64,000 nucleotides of DNA from Gonocerus acuteangulatus. Lineage: Eukaryota > Arthropoda > Insecta > Hemiptera > Coreidae. Under the pieces are notes generated by a model. The model worked only from the letters and a program-made list of their open reading frames with translations, was not told where the DNA came from and did no database searches. Location of the stretch: assembly GCA_946811695.1 (NCBI GenBank), contig OX328123.1:117141746-117205745 (forward strand), written 5' to 3'. Positions 35,560 through 48,096 of this stretch are shown in pieces. The translations under genes and the position numbers were made by a program. How positions within the stretch are numbered: the first letter of the stretch is position 1; the number at the start of each line of letters is the position of its first letter.

Positions 35560-36960
35560 TATATTTTCAAATATTAACTAGTTTAATGATTAAGGAAGCG
35601 AGATGAGCTCAGCTCAGATAAGCATAGGGAAGATGGCGAGGTTGATGTTAGCCTGACATCCTAAAAGCGAGGGTGAATAGAAGCATACTCTCGGCATAGA
35701 ATTCGCATTTTAACCGAGCAGCTTCAAAGGGAACAGAGAAAGGATACAGAGAGAGTATTACATTGTTCCCGGGGAACATTTTATTTAGCTAGTGTAAACT
35801 CCGTGTTTGTCTTCTTCCTCTTTATGAGATTCCCTCGGTTTTGGGGAGTGATCAAATATCTCTCCGTGGGGAATGACGGGCATTAGTTAACTCCCTTCCA
35901 ATATTAGCATTCCTCTTTTGATTAATTGCAGAGAGCGTGTTGGCGAAGGAATAGTTTGGTTATAAACGTAGCATGCTATGACAACATTTACATATTTGTT
36001 AACCCCCTTCCGTTACAACGAACGGGTTTTATTGCAATACCCAACTCGATCTGTTTATAAGTTGTTCATTTAGTTTGAAATACATATACTAATGAGTTTA
36101 TTAAGACAAATTCGTCTATATAACCACACAGTATTTGCACTCTGTGATTCATTTATAGCCCCCCAATCTCCATCACATTTTGGCCCGAAGGGACTGGTTT
36201 AAGGCAACAATGTCTTCAGAGGCGTGCGTTCGTATTCTACAGCAGCCACCAAAATACGATGGAAATTGGGAAGCTATAAATGAAAGGAGGAGTGAAAGTA
36301 CTGTGATGTTATATTGACAGGGCAACTAGCCTGTACAGGAACAGCGATGAGAGAAGAGGAAGAGGCTATGATTCTTCCAGCCTATATACGTAGTAGCTAG
36401 GAACAGGATATCGTCGGAATTAGACCCAGAGGTTGAATGCTTTTGCTGAATTCTGCTCACTGTTGGTCTTCCTTCCTTTTCGTTTAATACTTATAGAGTA
36501 ACATGGGGTCTGAAATCTTATAGAAAATATAAAAACGCAATAAGACATTTGAAAGACAAATAAGTAAATATATAATTTAAATTGGTTAAAGCACATGCGG
36601 GCAATGAAATAGTTGATCTGCAGCCTAAAAGTCAAGATGCTATGCTATGAAAATATGTTTGGAACACCTTTTGAGGGAAGTGAGCATAAAAAAAAAGCAG
36701 CAGAGGTAAAATCCAACAAAGGACCATACATAAAACAATTCATTCCACATATATAAAATTACAAGAAAACAACAGAATTAACATTTACACTAAAGACCGC
36801 TAAGAAAATAACTCACACTTATTCTTTGCTAAGGACATATCTCATCTGAGAAATAAAGCAATGCTGTGGAGCAGAGAAGATAATATAATAAGACAATGAT
36901 ATTATCATTGCCTTGATTGTATTATTCCTGCTTTACACACATTTTATTAATTAAGGTTTA
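35559..36960. other. No gene recognised
   Basis: Somewhat more GC-balanced than its surroundings (35590-36420) but without a domain-bearing frame. A perfect CAATGATATTATCATTG palindrome lies near 36895. Confidence 0.4.
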
Positions 36961-37096
36961 TTAGCGCGGTTCCTCCCTCCCCCATAGGGAGGAACCCCGC
37001 TTATAAGGTTGATCTCATGACGCAATCCAGAAGTGCCGAATAGAAAATTTTGCGTTTCAGAACCCCTAGAGACCGAAAATGATGGTGGTTCAAATT

Positions 37097-37151
<55 letters not shown>

Positions 37152-38312
37152 CTGTTCGCTCTCTAGGTAGAAGACGAATGGTCCGATTTTGATGAAATTT
37201 GGTACAAAAATCCGTCGTCCAATTTGAAAGGTCAAGTTCGTTAACCAGCAAAATTCGTCCACTGGAAGATGGCGTTTGGGGCGAAATTCGCGCAAAAAAA
37301 AATCGTAACGCTTACGTTTTTGGGTTCATAAGCTTGTAAGCACTCGTCATATAGGCTTCTTGGGCTAGGAAAACGAATGAACCCATTTTCAAGGCGATAG
37401 CTTTAACCGTTTTCGAGAAAATTGGAAAAATAGTTTTTGAATACCGTTTTTGGTTTGGGTACTTAGAATCATGGGATTCAGTTGAAACATTTTCTGCATG
37501 TTCTACTTTCATTAAAACTAATATGTTGAAATTTGTGTTACGTTTGGAGTTAAGGAAGGGTTAGAATAAAATATTTTATTAACAGATATAAAAAGTTTTG
37601 GTAACTTCGTATACCTTCCTTAATATCTCGAAAAAGGTTGAGAATCTTGGTAAACGTAAGAATACCATTAGAAAGCTTACTAAATGCTCTACAAAAACGT
37701 TTCTCATGAAAGTTTTGATTAGACGATGTCAATCGGAGAAATAAGTGCTTAAAACTTTAAAGTAATTGATTTCGTTTATTCGAACTGTTCTTTTTGTCTG
37801 TTTTTATTCCTTGTTATTTTTTAACTGCTTATAGTTGGATAATGTATTTGATAATAAATCAGGTTAAGAAAAATAAGAAAAACAATTTAATCTTAGAGAT
37901 ATGGATTTCCAAGATATAGCTTTTCAACTGCCTAGCGGGGTCCTTCCTAGGGCGGGTTGGCCTATCCAAGTAAGATCGTAAATAAGACCTTTCTTGAAAG
38001 TAAAGATGGAGCTGTCAACTTTGGCCCTCCTCTGCCTCCCGACACTTTCAATGCTGACGAAGGCTACCAATGAGTAGCTGAAACTTCCTAAATATAGATT
38101 TTTTAACAAAAATCGTATTGAGGGTTCTTTAGCCGAATCCCAACCATTCCATCTTTACTTATCACCTCGTCGGCTAACTATCTAATCTTCATGCTTACTA
38201 GAAATGTGGACCCAAAATAATAACAGCTTCTATTTTAATCATTTTAAATGAGTCTAGAGATAAGAACGGAACCGCGTTAAGATGATGCAGTTCCTGCGAG
38301 TCGGACTTTTTT
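36961..38312 (+). mobile_element. Repeat family X, copy 3 (most complete)
   Basis: Begins TTAGCGCGGTTCCTCCCTCC with the small hairpin partner AGGGAGGAACCCCGC. It carries the TA tract at 37099-37146 and the GATGAAATTTGGTAC block. It ends GATAAGAACGGAACCGCGTT, then CAGTTCCTGCGAGTCGGAC and a T run. At 1.35 kb it defines the family's full layout. Short frames inside are not conserved across copies. Non-coding, presumably mobilised in trans. Confidence 0.8.
37099..37146. repeat. (TA)n microsatellite inside X copy 3
   Basis: Same internal position as in X copies 1 and 2. Confidence 0.95.
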
Positions 38313-38834
38313 TTTATTTATTTCCTTATTTTCATTGTTTTCTTTTTGTTTTCTTTTCTCTCTTTATTTAATTATATATCCTAAAATAGATTATATATTT
38401 AACCCTCCGTCGACCAGGTACCTTATAGCGACCGTATCTCTGCCTTCCTGCTCTTTGAGTAGCTTCCTAATCAATAGTGGTCCGATGATCGGCAGTGTCA
38501 AACCACTTTTTTCATTACGGGCATACTTTCTACGTTATTGGCAGAAAAGTGACAAAAAACAAGGGTTTTACCGGTTTTTGGCTACTCGTTACTCAATGGT
38601 ACGCTTTAGCGAAAAAATGACCTATATAAAATCGACATAAAATGCAATTCTCTGCAATAACCCGTCACAAAAATAACCCCTTTCCATTGGAGATTCCAGA
38701 GTTAGGGTCTCTGGAGAAGAACTGGAGAAAGTTGAGGGGTCGTGCATTAGGTACAATGAAAGTTCATTCGACCACGTTAAGACCCACCAAGTTTCGTTTT
38801 TAAATTTCAAAAATTGTGGAAAAAAAGGGGGTGT

Positions 38835-38853
38835 CAATCGAGTTTTGAACACC

Positions 38854-38855
<2 letters not shown>
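38835..38855 (-). mobile_element. Lone mariner-like terminus
   Basis: Minus strand CACAGGGTGTTCAAAACTCG resembles a mariner-type terminal repeat and abuts a TA microsatellite. No partner end or transposase was identified. Confidence 0.35.

Positions 38856-38860
<5 letters not shown>

Positions 38861-38907
<47 letters not shown>
38861..38907. repeat. (TA)n microsatellite
   Basis: Pure TA between a transposon-like end and a GAGCTTCGC retroposon tail. Confidence 0.95.
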
Positions 38908-38911
<4 letters not shown>

Positions 38912-39085
38912 TTATTTCAAGAGCTTCGCAACAAAGGCGACATGCTCAAATTTAAACAAGAAAAAAAATTGAAATGTCCACAGTTAACAAAAAAAGTAAA
39001 GGTAGTTATATGAAATACAATAAAATTTGAATAGAACATAAAAGAATACAAAAAAAAAAATTCAACACTTGTGTATAAAATATTC
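38908..39085 (-). repeat. Retroposon tail family ending GCGAAGCTC
   Basis: On the minus strand it ends GTTGCGAAGCTCTTGAAATA followed by AATA repeats. Related stretches are at 32745, 45128 and 48815. It probably marks the 3' end of a retroposon family separate from the main SINE. Confidence 0.5.
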
Positions 39086-39093
39086 ACAGCTAT

Positions 39094-41001
39094 CAGTCCA
39101 GTCAACGAACAGTTATAGATGGAAATTTTTGGAACACAATTTTTAACTTCGTAACTTTGTTTGGGCTGGATAGGAGGTGAACATATCAAAAGTCCTCGCC
39201 CCTAGCCTTTAAGCCGGGGGGAGGGGGGGTTTAGAAGGTCCCATTTTTCGGGTTTTCACTTATATCTCTGAAACCCTGCGTCCTAGCGACATGACTATTC
39301 TATAACAAATGATAGCTGATTAAATTTCCTACAAGTTCTATTCAATAAAGTTTTTCGAAATATCTTTAGTTTTCGAAATATCCGCTCTTGAAAGTCTGTC
39401 ATTTTGGGAAACAAAATTTTGCCGCATATTTTTTCCCCGTTTTGACCAGATAACTCTTCAACGATGTACCAAAATAATAAATAACGATTATAGGGTTGTA
39501 GAGTATTGCATTCCCTTCAATAATATATATTACTTTGCTATTTTATGTATTTTCCTTCAAACGTAAAAATAATTTGAGTGTTCATCGTGAAATCTGAAAT
39601 GTAGCGACTAACAGCCCAGGAAACTAAGAGTTATAGGTGGAAATGTTTGGAACACAATTTTTAACTTCATAACTTTGTTTCGGCTAGTTAGGTAGTCAAC
39701 ATATCAAAAGTCCTCACCCGTTGCCCTTGAGCCGGGTGGAGGGGGTTTAGAAGGTCCCATTTTTCGGGTTTTCACTTATATCTTGGAAACGCTGCGTCCT
39801 AGCGACATGACCATTCTATAACAAATGAAAGCTTATTAAATTTCCTAAAAGTTATATTCAATGAAGTTTTTCGAGATATCTTTAGTTTTCAAAATATCCG
39901 CTCTTGAAAGTCTGTCATTTTGGGAAAAACCACACTTTTTTCTATTCTCGACCGGATATCTCTTCAACGATTCACCCCAAAAATAAATGTCGGTTATGGG
40001 GTTGTAGAGCGTTCCATTCGCTTCAATAATATATATTACAATACTATTTTATGTATTTTCTTTCAAACGTTATATACGAGCTCACTTGGTCTTAACAAAA
40101 CCATTGCCAATATAATGGTCAAGATGTTATATAATTGAGTGTGAATAACTGGTCAGAGGCCCAAAATTATATATTTCGTACTATTTATACTTCCAGTACT
40201 ACCTATATTTACATAATGGAGTATATTTTGGACAATACAATAACTGGAAGTGGTGAGAAATTGAACGGTTCATTGGTCGACAGTTGGTGCAAGATATCAC
40301 GATGAACACTAAAACTGTTTTCACAGTTGAAGGAAAATACATAAAATAGTATTGTATAGGACTTTTGATATGTTGACCACTTAACTAGCCGAAACAAAGT
40401 TATGAAGTTAAAAATTGTGTTCCAAACATTTCCACTTATAACTCTTAGTTTCTTGGGCTGGTAGTCGTTACATTTCAGATTTCACGATGAACACTGAAAT
40501 TATTTTTACGTTTCAAGGAAAATACATAAAATAGCAAAGTAATATATATTATTGAAGGGAATGCAATACTCTACAATCCTATAACCGTTATTTATTATTT
40601 TGGTACATCGTTGAAGAGTTATCTGGTCAAAACGGGGAAAAAATATGCGGCAAAAGTGTTTTTCCCCAAAATGACAGACTTTCAAGAGCGGATATTTCGA
40701 AAACTAAAGATATCTCGTAAAACTTTATTGGATAGAACTTGCAAGAAATTTAATCAGCTTTCATTTTTTATAGAATAGTCATGTCGCTAGGACGCAGGGT
40801 TTCCGAGACATAATTGAAAACCCGAAAAATGGGACCTTCTCAACCCCCTCCCCCCCCCCCCCCCCCCCCGGCTTAAAGGCTAGGGGCGAGGACTTTTGAT
40901 ATGTTCACCTCCTATCCAGGCCAGAAAAAGTTACGAAGTCAAAAATTGTGTTCCAAAAATTTCCACCTATAGCTGTTTTCAAGCATTCGTTGCCTGGACT
41001 G
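39094..41001. mobile_element. Compound foldback element
   Basis: The ends CAGTCCAGTCAACGAA (39094) and TTCGTTGCCTGGACTG (41001) are inverted and flanked by TAT/TA. The left side has two head-to-tail copies of about 540 bp sharing TCATAACTTTGTTTCGGC-like, AGTCCTC.CCC and CCCATTTTTCGGGTTTTCAC blocks (39109 and about 39630). The right side (about 40310-41001) is the inverse of this unit, with a partial second copy. The element can fold into a long imperfect hairpin. A C tract of about 19 lies at 40850. No coding capacity. Confidence 0.75.
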
Positions 41002-41085
41002 TATGCCAGTGAAACTTAATTCCTTAAAACACATTAAACACAAAGGATAGTACTGACAAACATTTTGTTTGTCGAAAATACTCAT

Positions 41086-41243
41086 TTTTTTTTAACGGCG
41101 CATCGAGCCATTAGCGCCGACATCCAGGGCGCAGCCAGGAATCCTCTCAGCGAGCCCTGAGATGAGAAAATTCCTGTCGCCGGTGGGGATCGAACCCACC
41201 ATCTTCCGCTTATGAATCTAAGGCGCTAGCCACTAGAACACGT
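41086..41243 (-). mobile_element. tRNA-derived SINE
   Basis: Minus strand CGTGTTCTAGTGGCTAGCGCC, CAT-loop region, GGTTCGATCCCCACC-like B box, and tail GGCGCTAATGGCTCGATGCG ending CGTTAAAA. The tail lacks about 12 bases of the loop, but the GGCGC/GCGCC stem is intact. It inserted right after the stop of the LINE ORF1 pseudogene. No clear target duplication. Confidence 0.85.
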
Positions 41244-41270
41244 TCATATTATGCACAAATAGAAAATAAA

Positions 41271-43074
41271 TTACGTTTTCTTAACTTTAACTGTATTTTC
41301 TTTGCGTGACGCAGCTTTTCTATGAGTTCTCTGAGGAGTCCCTTTCGAAACATTGCTTCCTATTCCTCTCTTAGAGGATTCTTCACTCCGATCAGCTACT
41401 AATGTCTCGGCCACACTATGTCTTGTCACTATCTTGGTTTTCTATGAGATCTCTGAGGAGTCCCTTTCGAAACATTGCTTCCTATTCCTCTCTTAGAGGA
41501 TTCTTCACTCCGATCAGCTACTAATGTCTCGGCCACACTATGTCTTGTCACTATCTTGGTTTTCTATGAGATCTCTGAGGAGTCCCTTTCGAAACATTGC
41601 TTCCTATTCCTCTCTTAGAGGATTCTTCACTCCGATCAGCTACTAATGTCTCGGCCACACTATGTCTTGTCACTATCTTGGTTTTCTATGAGATCTCTGA
41701 GGAGTCCCTTTCGAAACATTGGGTCCTATTCCTCTCTTAGAGGATTCTTCACTCCGATCAGCTACTAATGTCTCGGCCACACTATGTCTTGTCACTATCT
41801 TGGTTTTCTATGAGATCTCTGAGGAGTCCCTTTCGAAACATTGCTTCCTATTCCTCTCTTAGAGGATTCTTCACTCCGATCAGCTACTAATGTCTCGGCC
41901 ACACTATGTCTTGTCACTATCTTGGTTTTCTATGAGATCTCTGAAGAGTCCCTTTCGAAACATTGCTTCCTATTCCTCTCTTAGAGGATTCTTCACTTCG
42001 ATCAGCTACTAATGTCTCGGCCACACTATGTCTTGTCACTATCTTGGTTTTTTCTAGGCGAGGAGGAACTTTATCTTGTTCAGGCGCGGCAGCAATTTTG
42101 GAATCGCCAAACTTTAACAAAGCAAGCTTTTCTAAATTTTTTTAAACATCATATCTGCTGAGCTCAATAAGTCGCATAGCCCCTCATTTTCTTCCCATGT
42201 ATCTTCAGTTATATTTTCGTTTTTTTCTAAATTCTTATTTATTACTGAAGTCGGAAAATGTTGCAGTCCATTTTCTAGGGATATTGATTTTTGGTCAGGA
42301 GTAACTGAAAACGGTTTGGTAAAACATATTAAGGTTCCTTGATGACCATGAGTAAAAGGTGTAATTTCATCTGGTTCTTGAGCCACTAGGCTGATTTTTG
42401 TGTTGTTAGCGTTTTCGTTATCAACGGTTTCAGATGAAACAGAATTAACATGGACATGGTCTTCGATGTGATTTTTAGGAGCCTGAGGACATGCAGCAGC
42501 CAAATTGTATAAAACAGCTGAGTTTTTCAGTCTCCTGAAATATTTTCCAAGGCTTTCCTTCAACGTCTATAACCAATGAAGAAGGTAGCTTTTCAATACC
42601 TTCAGGATTTACAAACAGCTCTCTTCTATGACTGAGTATATATGATAACCTCGGATCATGAAGGCCAGCTCTTAAACATTGTATGGGCGAAACTATTTCT
42701 ACCCCAAGTCTCTTTATAGCTACTTCAATCGCTTCATTAGAGATTGAAAGAAAAGCATTAGATATTACAATTCTTTTAGATGGCTCTAGAAAACCCTTCA
42801 ATAAAATATTATGGCCTCGAATTCTTATTTTTCGATCTTCATTGACTAATTTATTCACTTCTTTCTTACTATTTAAATGTATGCAAAACCTGCCTCCTCA
42901 AATGTAGGAAGCAAATTTAATACTTTTAGCACCAACTATATCCGCCAAATGTAACAAATATTCTTGCTGTTTTATACCTTTTACTGTGTATAAAACTATA
43001 GCAAAATCACTGGGACATAAAGGATTGTCCTTTAATAATTCAACCTTAGAGGTTATGTTTACTACTGATTCCAT
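41271..43074 (-). pseudogene. LINE ORF1 / nucleic-acid-binding protein, disrupted
   Basis: ATG at 43074 opens MESVVNITSKVELLKDNPLC; an in-frame TGA follows KFASYI. The frame resumes at GGRFCIHLNSKKEVNKLVN and runs through LEPSKRIVISNAFLSISNEA, VSPIQCLRAGLHDPRLSYIL and LSCFI. Such PAKRI/..LRAG..DPR..HILS..R blocks before a zinc knuckle occur in gag-like ORF1 proteins of arthropod LINEs, which bind element RNA. A frameshift falls at the knuckle; the other frame continues ACPQAPKN to about 42132. A Ser/Arg/Lys-rich tail (SEESSKRGIGSNVSKGTPQR) ends at VKKT and a TAA at 41271. The tail coding region is expanded in tandem. Confidence 0.75.
41319..42052. repeat. 122-bp minisatellite, six units
   Basis: TCTATGAGATCTCTGAGGAG recurs at 41319, 41441, 41563, 41685, 41807 and 41929, exactly 122 bp apart, and a truncated junction is at 42053. 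Units are almost identical (isolated changes such as GAGTTC, GGGTCC, AAGAGT). It lies within the 3' coding end of the LINE ORF1. Since 122 is not a multiple of 3, each unit shifts the frame. Confidence 0.97.
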
Positions 43075-43257
43075 AACGTTTATTCTTAAGATATTGAGTT
43101 AATTTTTGACAAGAATTTGTTACTCACTACCTTTTGTCCATAAATCACTTGTTCCTTTCACAATAGCTTCAATTAGGCTTCACTTTCTTGAAGAAATATA
43201 ATAACTTTTATCTTCAGTAAACTATATACATGTTTGTTTTACATTCGCGCACAGCTG

Positions 43258-43258
<1 letters not shown>

Positions 43259-43317
<59 letters not shown>
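43259..43317. repeat. (TA)n microsatellite
   Basis: Pure TA run. Confidence 0.95.
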
Positions 43318-43319
<2 letters not shown>

Positions 43320-43320
<1 letters not shown>

Positions 43321-45000
43321 TAAATTATGGAATTATGAAGTGAACTGTGTATAGCTACCAAAGCATAATAACAAATTCTCGATCCTCCGTATAAAAAATA
43401 TAAGTGTCCTGATTTTAACATTATCAAATTCAATATGATATAAAAAAATCGTCTAAAAAATTATTTCTCAATGCTATATGTTTAACACAAGCAAGATTGA
43501 TTTAATAAATCAAGCTTTTTAATCAATATAAAATCCTTATATTTATTTATGAAATATATCAACATTCAAATGTAAATGTGTCCGTAAAATACTCGTGAAA
43601 TACGTCGTAAGGGAAAAATGGAACAACTGTTCAAACAAAGACCAAAACAATTTTTAATACCACAAATTAATATTCAGCCTTGTTTTGTTTTTTTTACTAC
43701 ATATTCTCTTTTTTTATAAGCCCACTGCTAAAATATACTTCAATTCTATAAAATCATTCTTTTTCATTTTGTTTATTTATGAACAGATATATTACAATAA
43801 AAAAATCAACTGTATTTTGTATTTTAACAATATGAGCTCGCCCACGCCTCATCTGTCAGGAAGATTCTTAGAGCCCCCAGAGGTTCATTTTTCAACGTCC
43901 AAACAACGCACACTTTTGGCCAGGTTGCATTTTTTTTCACAAAAAAGAAATTAAATTATTTTTAAAATGAAAAAATGGCGTTAATGACCTCAACGGTTGG
44001 CACGCATTAAAGCCAACCAAAAAAATAAAAAAAAAATAACAGTAATATTAATGAATAGTAAAAGTATAATTTAATAGTAAAAATATTGTCTATTACTGTC
44101 GGTCTAATAGTGATACTATGGATGATAATAATGATAATTACTTAATATTAAAAAAATTATAACGTGAATATTCCTTTTAAATCACTTTTGACAAATCTTA
44201 GAAATTGATATAATTATTCATGCCCGCTAACGTCATGAATAATGATTATTTTAACCGCGACGAATGTTGCTTTATGTCTTTTTTATTTCATGTGTTGTCA
44301 ACAACTATGAGGTGATTAAACACATGATTATAGACGTATATTTGTTTGAATAATTTCATCGCTGTCGCGCGAGGTTAACAAGCATGAGTGGGGGAAAGGA
44401 ATCACAATTTTATTTATTCATTTCCGATGAGTTAAATGTGTATTTCTTTATGATTTGTTGATTTGATTAAAATATTTATTGTATATTTGAATTCATGTCT
44501 TTATGCCTTAGGGTTGTTCCCAATTGGTTCCTAATAGGCAGTTATCAGAAATTTAATTTTTTTCGCGATAATAAATTCTATTTCAGTAGCAGAAATACAC
44601 ATTGTCGAACGAGATTTCAGATACCGTCTTTTGAAAAGTATAAATGAGGAATGACGCATTTTCGAACATCTTTAAATATTAGCTTCAAGTATTGCAGGGC
44701 AAAGAAAAAACTGGTTTCTGTTTTCTATTTTTTTTTTTTTTAATTAAATTATTGAGGTCGAAAAATGTATCCCTTCTACAAGTTATTACTGTGTAATTGG
44801 GTTAAAATAAATTAATTCTAAGAATGTGTTTTCTTATGCTGATGTTTTTTTAGATACATATTTTTTGGATTCTTTCAAGAATAGGTTTGCGTTATCTCTG
44901 TTTAAATAATGTTTTAAATTTCAAAATCTAGTAGCCTTGTTTCAAAGATAATTTTGTTGGCTTCAACTTTTATTTTACAGAAGTCTGTAATAAAATATAC
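43320..45000. other. AT-rich DNA with one SINE-tail fragment
   Basis: At 43975-44010 TGGCGTTAATGACCTCAACG followed by GGCACGCA resembles the shared hairpin tail. No domain-bearing frame elsewhere. Confidence 0.4.
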
Positions 45001-45002
45001 CG

Positions 45003-45503
45003 CATGGACGTATATAGAAAATAATTTCGGGAGGGGCCGGAAGAATTTAGGGTGGGGGCTGAGGAAATTTGGGGGGAATGGAATACTAACAATCTAGAAC
45101 TTAGAATAGTTTATTTTTTATTTATTTATTTTAGGAGCTTCGCGACTAGGCTATTTTCTCCTTAAATTTCATCATTACAGTATGAAAAAACAAAGTGTTG
45201 GAAATTAAATGAAAATACAATTAATGTAAATAACATACGAAAAGCTAATGAATAAAACAAAAGTAATTTCACAACATTAAACCAAAATGTATAAATAATT
45301 GATAACAATTTGTACAGCTGTGCGCAGTGTATTGATCTTGATAAGGAGAATAGAACGACTATTTTTTAATGATTTTTTGTTCTTCTAACTTAGAATAGTT
45401 AGCCAATTAAAAAGCTATTACACTATTATGATATTTTTACCTATTTCGGGGGGGCTGTAGCCCCTCACCCCCCCCCCCCCCCTCTTTATACGCCCATGAC
45501 ATA
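45003..45503. mobile_element. Inverted-end segment enclosing a GCGAAGCTC tail
   Basis: GCATGGACGTATATAG..GGGAGGGGCC at the left and GGGGGGCTGTAGCCCC..TATACGCCCATGAC at the right are inverted. A C14-16 run is at the right end, and a retroposon tail (GGAGCTTCGCGACTAGGC) lies at 45130. Probably one insertion inside another; the class is unclear. Confidence 0.45.
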
Positions 45504-47514
45504 CTGTTTCTTAAATTAACCAGGACTTTTGTTAAAAACTATGTTTTTTACTATTTTGGGGGATTTACGGCTAAAAGATACGTCAAATGCCTAAGCCTTT
45601 AGCTTGCGAAATTTCGTTGCTTTTATGAGAGGTAGAAATTTTTTAGGGCCAAATTGGTATTTTCAATATATGGAACGGAAAATTACTCTGATAAGGGGGT
45701 GATGATTCTGGGCAGTCTAATTTATTTTATTATTAGAGATATCATAAACAATATTAAAACTTTTTTTGTATATATTGATGTGTGTGTTTGTTTGAGCTTG
45801 TGTGCTCTTAAAAAAAACGAATAAAAACAATCCTGTTTTAGGCCACAATGGGCCAGTGGGGCAGCTACTGTAATCAGCCTGATTCTACCCAATTAAAATG
45901 GTGAGCGTTGAGACGGTCTGGGCCCCAATTCAGACCATTGAACGTCGACACTGAAAGATAGTTCAACATGCAGTTACCCCAATTGAGGTGGTTAGACAGA
46001 ACTTGACATATTAATGTTCTTCGCAAAAAGGGATTCGAATTATCATCTTCTACTTCCAACGATTTTGCAACTACTTTTATTATATTTATGAAAATTGTTA
46101 GAATACCGAATCGAGGCAACTGTAAACATATAGCTCGTATATAATTAAACGCAGTTATATAGATACCAAAATGAACGAATGTATATACATTTAATTGTCC
46201 TTAAAAAATTCTTTAATTGTGTTTAAAAAATCCTTTTCAAATGTTATCCTCAATAGCTACATTCATCCGATACTTGAGCATAGGGTTGATGAATTCCCAT
46301 GGTTTCATACAGTTTCTGGTAGAATTGTTTCATTGAGCCAAAGCACGTTATCTTACCGTTGAAACCATGTTCTGTAAAACATGCCATTGACTACATTTGC
46401 GATTCCGACGATCTATCTTAAACCTCTGGTGTGTATAAACATTCTGACAGACGTGAGGCAAATTTCAGTGAAGTATGTTTGCAGTAGTGAGCATCTAGAT
46501 CCTAGCTGTTTATTGTTGCCAACATACGTGACAGAAATTGCTCTAGTGTCTGTCAGGCACTTTATGCACACCGAGGATTAAACATAATACGTATATAAAT
46601 CTACAAAATAGGACAGACGGGTAGTTTAGATAACTATTTCCATATGCAAGAAAACATCGGCCGATGCTGAATGGGGCTTAATGAACAAAATTGATCACGT
46701 CCAGTGCAGCTCAGACACCTGTCCAGGGATAGGTCACGTCCCACCTGCTGAGCTGCAGAAGTTACCTCGCCTGTTAAGACTCAATTGGTCGCAGTCTAAA
46801 CTAGGAGCTAAGACAACTCAAACTATTCTCTAGAGCTGATTCAAATAGAAGACAAGAGTTGGGGAGAGGGAGGGGAAGTGGAACCGTTATTTGAGTTCAC
46901 CAATGCTGGTCGTCCAAGCTTGTCCCACTCCGAATCCAAACCAAACCATCAAACTTTCGAGGGTTCCACTCAGAACTTTCCCTCAACGACTTTAAAGTGT
47001 TTCCCAAAATCTATCCGATCTCCAAATAGGAGTTAAAACCTAATGTCCTATTGTTTTGAATGCATCATCTTTCCGAATTAAAATTATAAAACTCTAATCT
47101 ATGAATTTTGTTCTATTCGTCCACTCTTGTTAAGGTAAGCTTAACTGTTGCATATTTCTAAGTGATTGTTTGTTCTGTAGCTGTTTTCGCCTGACAGTCG
47201 ACCATTCAATTTTGATCTCAGTAATGGTGACCGGGTAGCCAGTAAGAAGATATGTGACTGCACATAATATGTTCAGTCCTAGGCATATAGAATATCATCA
47301 TCACGTATGAGCTCGGGCGTTTGTGACTCCTAACAAAATTATTTCGGCTTAGAAACTGTAGTATACGCGAAAACTGCATCCGAAAGACACTGGCAATGAA
47401 AATGTAGCATTAAACAAAATTCTTTAAAGACGAAACTTTAAAGCACCTTCTAATCTTCTATTTAATATAAACTCAGATGTAAATGACACTGGAATCTCTG
47501 GCGATGGATAAATG
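45504..47514. other. No gene recognised
   Basis: The 81-codon minus frame at 45874-46119 contains degenerate internal repeats (LNWG..LN) and no known domain. 46650-47050 is less AT-rich than average but shows no frame or RNA gene I recognise. Confidence 0.4.
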
Positions 47515-47754
47515 CACAGATGCACAGTGGGGTGAATGACAGGGTAGGCCGGACATTCATGAATATCTCAGCTCTTACTGGTTCTCGTGTCGTTTCAAAC
47601 CAAATCCAATACTCTATTCAACTACATAATCAATAATTTTTAGGCTAGTTTGCGGGTTGCGATATAACGGGTAGGATGACTTTAAAATATTTACATACAT
47701 ATTATGTATCTCTTTGTTTTTTCACAAGTTCACAAACGCAAAACTAAAACTACA
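47515..47754 (-). repeat. Dispersed repeat family W, copy 2
   Basis: Inverse orientation match to 18237-18481, with divergence and small indels. It ends about 50 bp before an X-family 3' part. Confidence 0.7.
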
Positions 47755-47802
47755 AAAAAAAATATAACTAGTAGTAAAAAAAAAAAGAAATAGATTTATA
47801 TA

Positions 47803-48096
47803 TATTTACAGTTGATTTTAACAGTAAAATGAATTTGCTAGTAAAACAAGAAACTTAAAATGACAAAGAATTTTTGGTTGTTTAGAATAGAGCCTTCTGA
47901 GCTGTACTTACTTTTTCAGTACATAACTGTATTGACTTATTCAACCTTCCTCAAGAATGAGGCTTAAGAATTATCCGCTTCTGTCTAAGTTGGCTACTGT
48001 CAGTTTCCTGTGATTTGTGATGCTTAATCTATTCCATTTCTTCGAGATGTACAGAACCGCGCTAAGATGACGCAGTTCCTGCGTGTCGGACTTTTT
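47803..48096 (+). mobile_element. Repeat family X, 3' portion
   Basis: TATTTACAGTTGATTTTAAC to CGCGCTAAGATGACGCAGTT and GTGTCGGACTTTTT; closely matches 1990-2288 of X copy 1, including TTTTTGGTTGTTTAGAATAG. Confidence 0.8.

Noticed and set aside
36890..36912. CAATGATATTATCATTG palindrome as a regulatory site
   Set aside because: Short palindromes are expected by chance in AT-rich DNA and no gene is adjacent.
41963..42145. Plus-strand frame over the minisatellite
   Set aside because: Antisense to the ORF1 tail repeats.
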